Positions 14,915-17,076 of a DNA stretch of 17,076 nt are shown piece by piece. How positions within the stretch are numbered: the first letter of the stretch is position 1; each line of letters opens with the position of its first letter. The position numbers and the translations under genes were made by a program. Below the pieces are notes generated by a model, which saw only the letters and a list, made by a program, of their open reading frames with translations, was not told the DNA's origin and made no database searches. Source of the stretch: an uncultured Odoribacter sp. (lineage in GTDB: Bacteria; Bacteroidota; Bacteroidia; Bacteroidales; Marinifilaceae); assembly GCA_900544025.1 (NCBI GenBank), contig UQTM01000072.1:1-17076 (forward strand). Reading direction: 5' to 3'.

Positions 14915-15466
14915 ATGAAAAAATTTATTTGCACTGTATGCGGCTATGTTTATGAAGGTGAAGAAGCTCCGGAATTTTGTCCTCAATGTAAAGTTCCCCG
15001 TAGCAAATTCAAGGAAATGCAGGAAACTGACGGAGCATTGACTTTCGTGGACGAACATGTGATCGGAGTAGCTAAAGGTGTGGATGAAGAAGTGTTGGAG
15101 GGTTTGAAGGCTCATTTTAACGGTGAGTGTACGGAAGTGGGTATGTATTTAGCAATGAGCCGTCAGGCTGACCGTGAAGGTTATCCGGAAGTGGCCGAGG
15201 CCTTTAAACGTTATGCCTGGGAAGAAGCGGAGCATGCCGCTAAATTCTGTGAATTATTGGGTGAGTGTGTTTGGGACACGGAAACTAACCTGAAAAAGAG
15301 AATGGAAGCTGAAGCGGGTGCTTGTGAAGATAAAAAACGGATAGCGACTTTGGCTAAAAAGTTGAATTTGGATGCCATTCACGATACTGTACACGAAATG
15401 TGTAAAGACGAAGCTCGTCACGGTAAAGGATTTGAAGGTCTGTACAACCGTTATTTCAAAAAGTAA
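14915..15466 (+). CDS. Reverse rubrerythrin (rubredoxin domain first)
   Basis: A 183-residue non-heme diiron peroxidase that reduces hydrogen peroxide to water in anaerobes, taking electrons from reduced rubredoxin or NAD(P)H oxidoreductases. The rubredoxin-type FeS4 centre is at the N-terminus (Cys6, Cys9, Cys22, Cys25), whereas classical rubrerythrins have it at the C-terminus. The four-helix diiron domain follows with ECTEVGMYLA (71-80), EEAEH (103-107; E104-x-x-H107), and EMCKDEARH (161-169; E166-x-x-H169). Cytoplasmic, no signal peptide. It lies 53 bp downstream of perR, probably cotranscribed and so probably derepressed by peroxide, and is followed by a strong terminator. An A-rich stretch ahead of the ATG is consistent with high expression. 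The family assignment is firm. Confidence 0.94.
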   Translation: MKKFICTVCGYVYEGEEAPEFCPQCKVPRSKFKEMQETDGALTFVDEHVIGVAKGVDEEVLEGLKAHFNGECTEVGMYLAMSRQADREGYPEVAEAFKRYAWEEAEHAAKFCELLGECVWDTETNLKKRMEAEAGACEDKKRIATLAKKLNLDAIHDTVHEMCKDEARHGKGFEGLYNRYFKK

Positions 15467-15485
15467 TTTTTGATGAAAGGACCTG

Positions 15486-15522
15486 AAATTCCCGTAGGAG
15501 AGTTCCTGCGGGAATTTTTTTT
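15486..15522 (+). terminator. Strong terminator of perR-rubrerythrin
   Basis: A 14-bp stem with one G-U pair (15486-15499 and 15504-15517), a 4-base loop, and a T-rich tail to about 15522, placed 20 bp after the rubrerythrin stop. It is a textbook factor-independent terminator on the plus strand. Confidence 0.9.
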
Positions 15523-15596
15523 AACCGGTGCAGCCTGAAAGACAACCTGAGAAGTAAAATACCGTATGATCTTTAATAATTAAATATAGAATAGTT

Positions 15597-16340
15597 ATGA
15601 AAAGGATTGTTTTATTACGCCACGGGGAAAGTCAATGGAACCGGGAAAATAAATTTACCGGCTGGACAGATGTAGATTTAACGGAAAAGGGAGTGGAAGA
15701 AGCGGTAGAAGCGGGAAAAATTATGAAAGAGAAGGGATTTCTGTTTGATAAAGCATACACTTCTTATTTGAAAAGGGCGGTGAAGACATTGAACTTCGCA
15801 CTCGACCAAATGGACCAGGATTGGATTCCGGTAGAAAAAAACTGGCGTTTGAACGAAAAGCACTATGGAGCTTTACAGGGATTGAATAAAAGTGAAACGG
15901 CTGCCAAATACGGTGAAGACCAGGTTTTAATCTGGCGGCGCAGCTATGATATTCCGGCTCCGGCTTTATCACCGGAAGATCCGAGAAATCCTCGTTTCGA
16001 CATTCGCTATAAAGATGTTCCGCCGGCTGAATTACCGGAAACCGAATCGTTGAAAGATACAATCGACCGGATTTTACCCTATTGGAAAAAAGAAATTTTT
16101 CCAGCCTTAAAGGATAAGGATCAGATTTTAGTGGTGGCTCATGGGAATAGCCTGAGAGGGATTATTAAATATTTGAAAGGTATATCCGACGAAACGATTG
16201 TAAGCCTGAATCTTCCGACAGCCATACCTTATGTGTTCGATTTCGACCAGGATTTGAATCTGATCAACGATTATTTTCTGGGTGATCCCGAAAAGATTAA
16301 AAAATTAATGGAAGCAGTTGCCAATCAAGGAAAAAAATAA
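15597..16340 (+). CDS. gpmA: 2,3-bisphosphoglycerate-dependent phosphoglycerate mutase
   Basis: Interconverts 3-phosphoglycerate and 2-phosphoglycerate in glycolysis through a phosphohistidine, using 2,3-bisphosphoglycerate as cofactor. 247 residues, standard length. The phosphorylated histidine is His9 in LLRHGES; the catalytic glutamate is in LNEKHYGALQG (Glu87) and the second histidine is His182 in VVAHGNSLRG. FTGWTDVDLTEKG (20-32) is also a dPGM hallmark, separating it from cofactor-independent iPGM. Cytoplasmic. It has its own upstream region (74 bp after the rubrerythrin terminator) without an evident TAnnTTTG. It runs head-on toward the aldolase gene. Confidence 0.96.
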   Translation: MKRIVLLRHGESQWNRENKFTGWTDVDLTEKGVEEAVEAGKIMKEKGFLFDKAYTSYLKRAVKTLNFALDQMDQDWIPVEKNWRLNEKHYGALQGLNKSETAAKYGEDQVLIWRRSYDIPAPALSPEDPRNPRFDIRYKDVPPAELPETESLKDTIDRILPYWKKEIFPALKDKDQILVVAHGNSLRGIIKYLKGISDETIVSLNLPTAIPYVFDFDQDLNLINDYFLGDPEKIKKLMEAVANQGKK

Positions 16341-16403
16341 ATCCTGTGGTGCATTGTATTCCTCATTTGATACGGTGAAAGGCTTTTAGTTTTATCCCCA
16401 TAA

Positions 16404-16436
16404 AAAAACAGTCAGAATAATTCTCTGACTGTTTTT
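16404..16436. terminator. Bidirectional terminator between gpmA and the aldolase gene
   Basis: A perfect 13-bp stem aaaaacagtcaga (16404-16416) / tctgactgttttt (16424-16436) with a 7-base loop sits between the convergent genes. On the plus strand the stem ends in five T; on the minus strand it is followed by seven consecutive T (from the a run at 16402-16408). It can stop transcription from both sides. Confidence 0.85.
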
Positions 16437-16499
16437 AGATTTAAAAGTGAAAAAGCTTTACCGCTGCTTCTTTCAAGGGATTTTATTTAAAGTTCTTCA

Positions 16500-17076
16500 T
16501 TAAGCCAATGTTATTTTCGGATCGAGATATACATCCTGTATGGCATGTAATAGTTTCACTCCTTCGTCCATCGGCTTTTGAAAAGCTTTCCGTCCGCTGA
16601 TCAGTCCCATCCCGCCTGCTCTTTTGTTTACAACAGCAGTAATGACGGCTTCCTGTAAATCGGAGGAACCTTTGGACTCTCCGCCGGAATTGATTAGTCC
16701 GACACGTCCCATATAACAATTGGCTACCTGGTAACGGCATAAGTCGATGGGATGTTCGGAGGTAAGCTGCGAATATACCCGCGGATCGGTTTTAGCAAAA
16801 TGGAGGGCTGTGAAACCACCGTTATTTACCGGAAGTTTTTGTTTAATGATGTCGGCTTGTATCGTTACCCCCAAATGGTTGGCTTGCCCGGTAAGGTCGG
16901 CTGCCGCATGATAGTCCGTTCCGTCGGCTTTAAAATTATTGTTACGCAGATAACACCACAAAATGGTCGCCATCCCTAATTCATGTGCGTATTCAAAAGC
17001 TTTGGCAATTTCCACGATTTGCCGCCTGCTTTCTGCCGAGCCGAAATAAATCGTAGCCCCGACGGCTACGGCTCCC
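16500..17076 (-). CDS. fbaB: Class I fructose-bisphosphate aldolase (FbaB/DhnA type), N-terminus cut off
   Basis: C-terminal 191 residues of a Schiff-base (metal-independent) aldolase that splits fructose 1,6-bisphosphate into dihydroxyacetone phosphate and glyceraldehyde 3-phosphate. The frame stays open to the window edge; the visible part begins AVAVGATIYFGSAESRRQIVE and contains MATILWCYLRNN, a GLINSGGESKG segment that fits phosphate binding, and the C-terminal GLISGRKAFQKP typical of the archaeal-type class I family. A full protein of about 300-350 residues would place 110-160 residues beyond the window. A short internal GTG reading from 17015 is not the true start. It converges on gpmA, and both are glycolytic. 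The catalytic lysine cannot be placed with certainty in this part. Confidence 0.93.
   Translation of the reverse strand, partial: GAVAVGATIYFGSAESRRQIVEIAKAFEYAHELGMATILWCYLRNNNFKADGTDYHAAADLTGQANHLGVTIQADIIKQKLPVNNGGFTALHFAKTDPRVYSQLTSEHPIDLCRYQVANCYMGRVGLINSGGESKGSSDLQEAVITAVVNKRAGGMGLISGRKAFQKPMDEGVKLLHAIQDVYLDPKITLA

Noticed and set aside
1..17076. CRISPR arrays, tRNA/rRNA genes, insertion sequences, phage genes
   Set aside because: No regularly spaced repeats, no tRNA cloverleaf or rRNA stretch, no transposase-like frame and no terminal inverted repeats with target duplications were found on reading both strands.

Overview
This 17 kb window looks like a chromosome segment of an anaerobic, gut-type Bacteroidales bacterium. 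The evidence is promoter elements of the Bacteroidetes form (TAnnTTTG) ahead of several genes, few Shine-Dalgarno sequences, a lipoprotein with the acidic surface-export signature of this phylum, an S46 dipeptidyl-peptidase, and a PerR plus reverse-rubrerythrin locus. The butyrate kinase and moderate GC content suggest an Odoribacteraceae-like fermenter (Odoribacter/Butyricimonas type), but that level of assignment is inference.

Layout. Positions 1-4235 are a minus-strand run in the order class IV PLP aminotransferase, membrane-anchored class C beta-lactamase-like serine hydrolase, glycerate kinase, and butyrate kinase (cut off by the window start). Positions 4236-4324 hold divergent promoters. 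Positions 4325-10001 are a tightly spaced plus-strand run: an unrecognised 162-residue protein, a Rossmann/DUF2520 protein, a KdsC-type Kdo-8-phosphate phosphatase, a UbiA-family prenyltransferase, a Maf nucleotide pyrophosphatase, and a secreted S46 peptidase that reads as the acidic-specific DPP11 type. The first genes suggest an envelope/housekeeping operon with the peptidase last.

Positions 10031-14182 are again minus strand: a small membrane protein, a TonB-dependent outer-membrane receptor and a putative surface lipoprotein form one apparent uptake operon, followed after a hairpin by an iron-type superoxide dismutase with its own region upstream. A divergent 250 bp region (14183-14432) separates this from a plus-strand perR-reverse rubrerythrin pair. 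Just before perR lies a perfect 7-1-7 inverted repeat that looks like a PerR box. The same region carries an unexplained pair of mutually exclusive hairpins ending in a T-rich tract.

The last 1.5 kb holds two glycolytic genes facing each other, gpmA (plus) and a class I fructose-bisphosphate aldolase (minus, cut off by the window end), with a shared bidirectional terminator between them.

No tRNA, rRNA, CRISPR array, insertion sequence or phage gene was recognised. No gene-free stretch exceeds 300 bases; the longest is 14183-14432. The most interesting part is 10.0-15.5 kb, where oxidative-stress genes (sodB, perR, reverse rubrerythrin) surround a TonB receptor/lipoprotein/small membrane protein system of unknown substrate.
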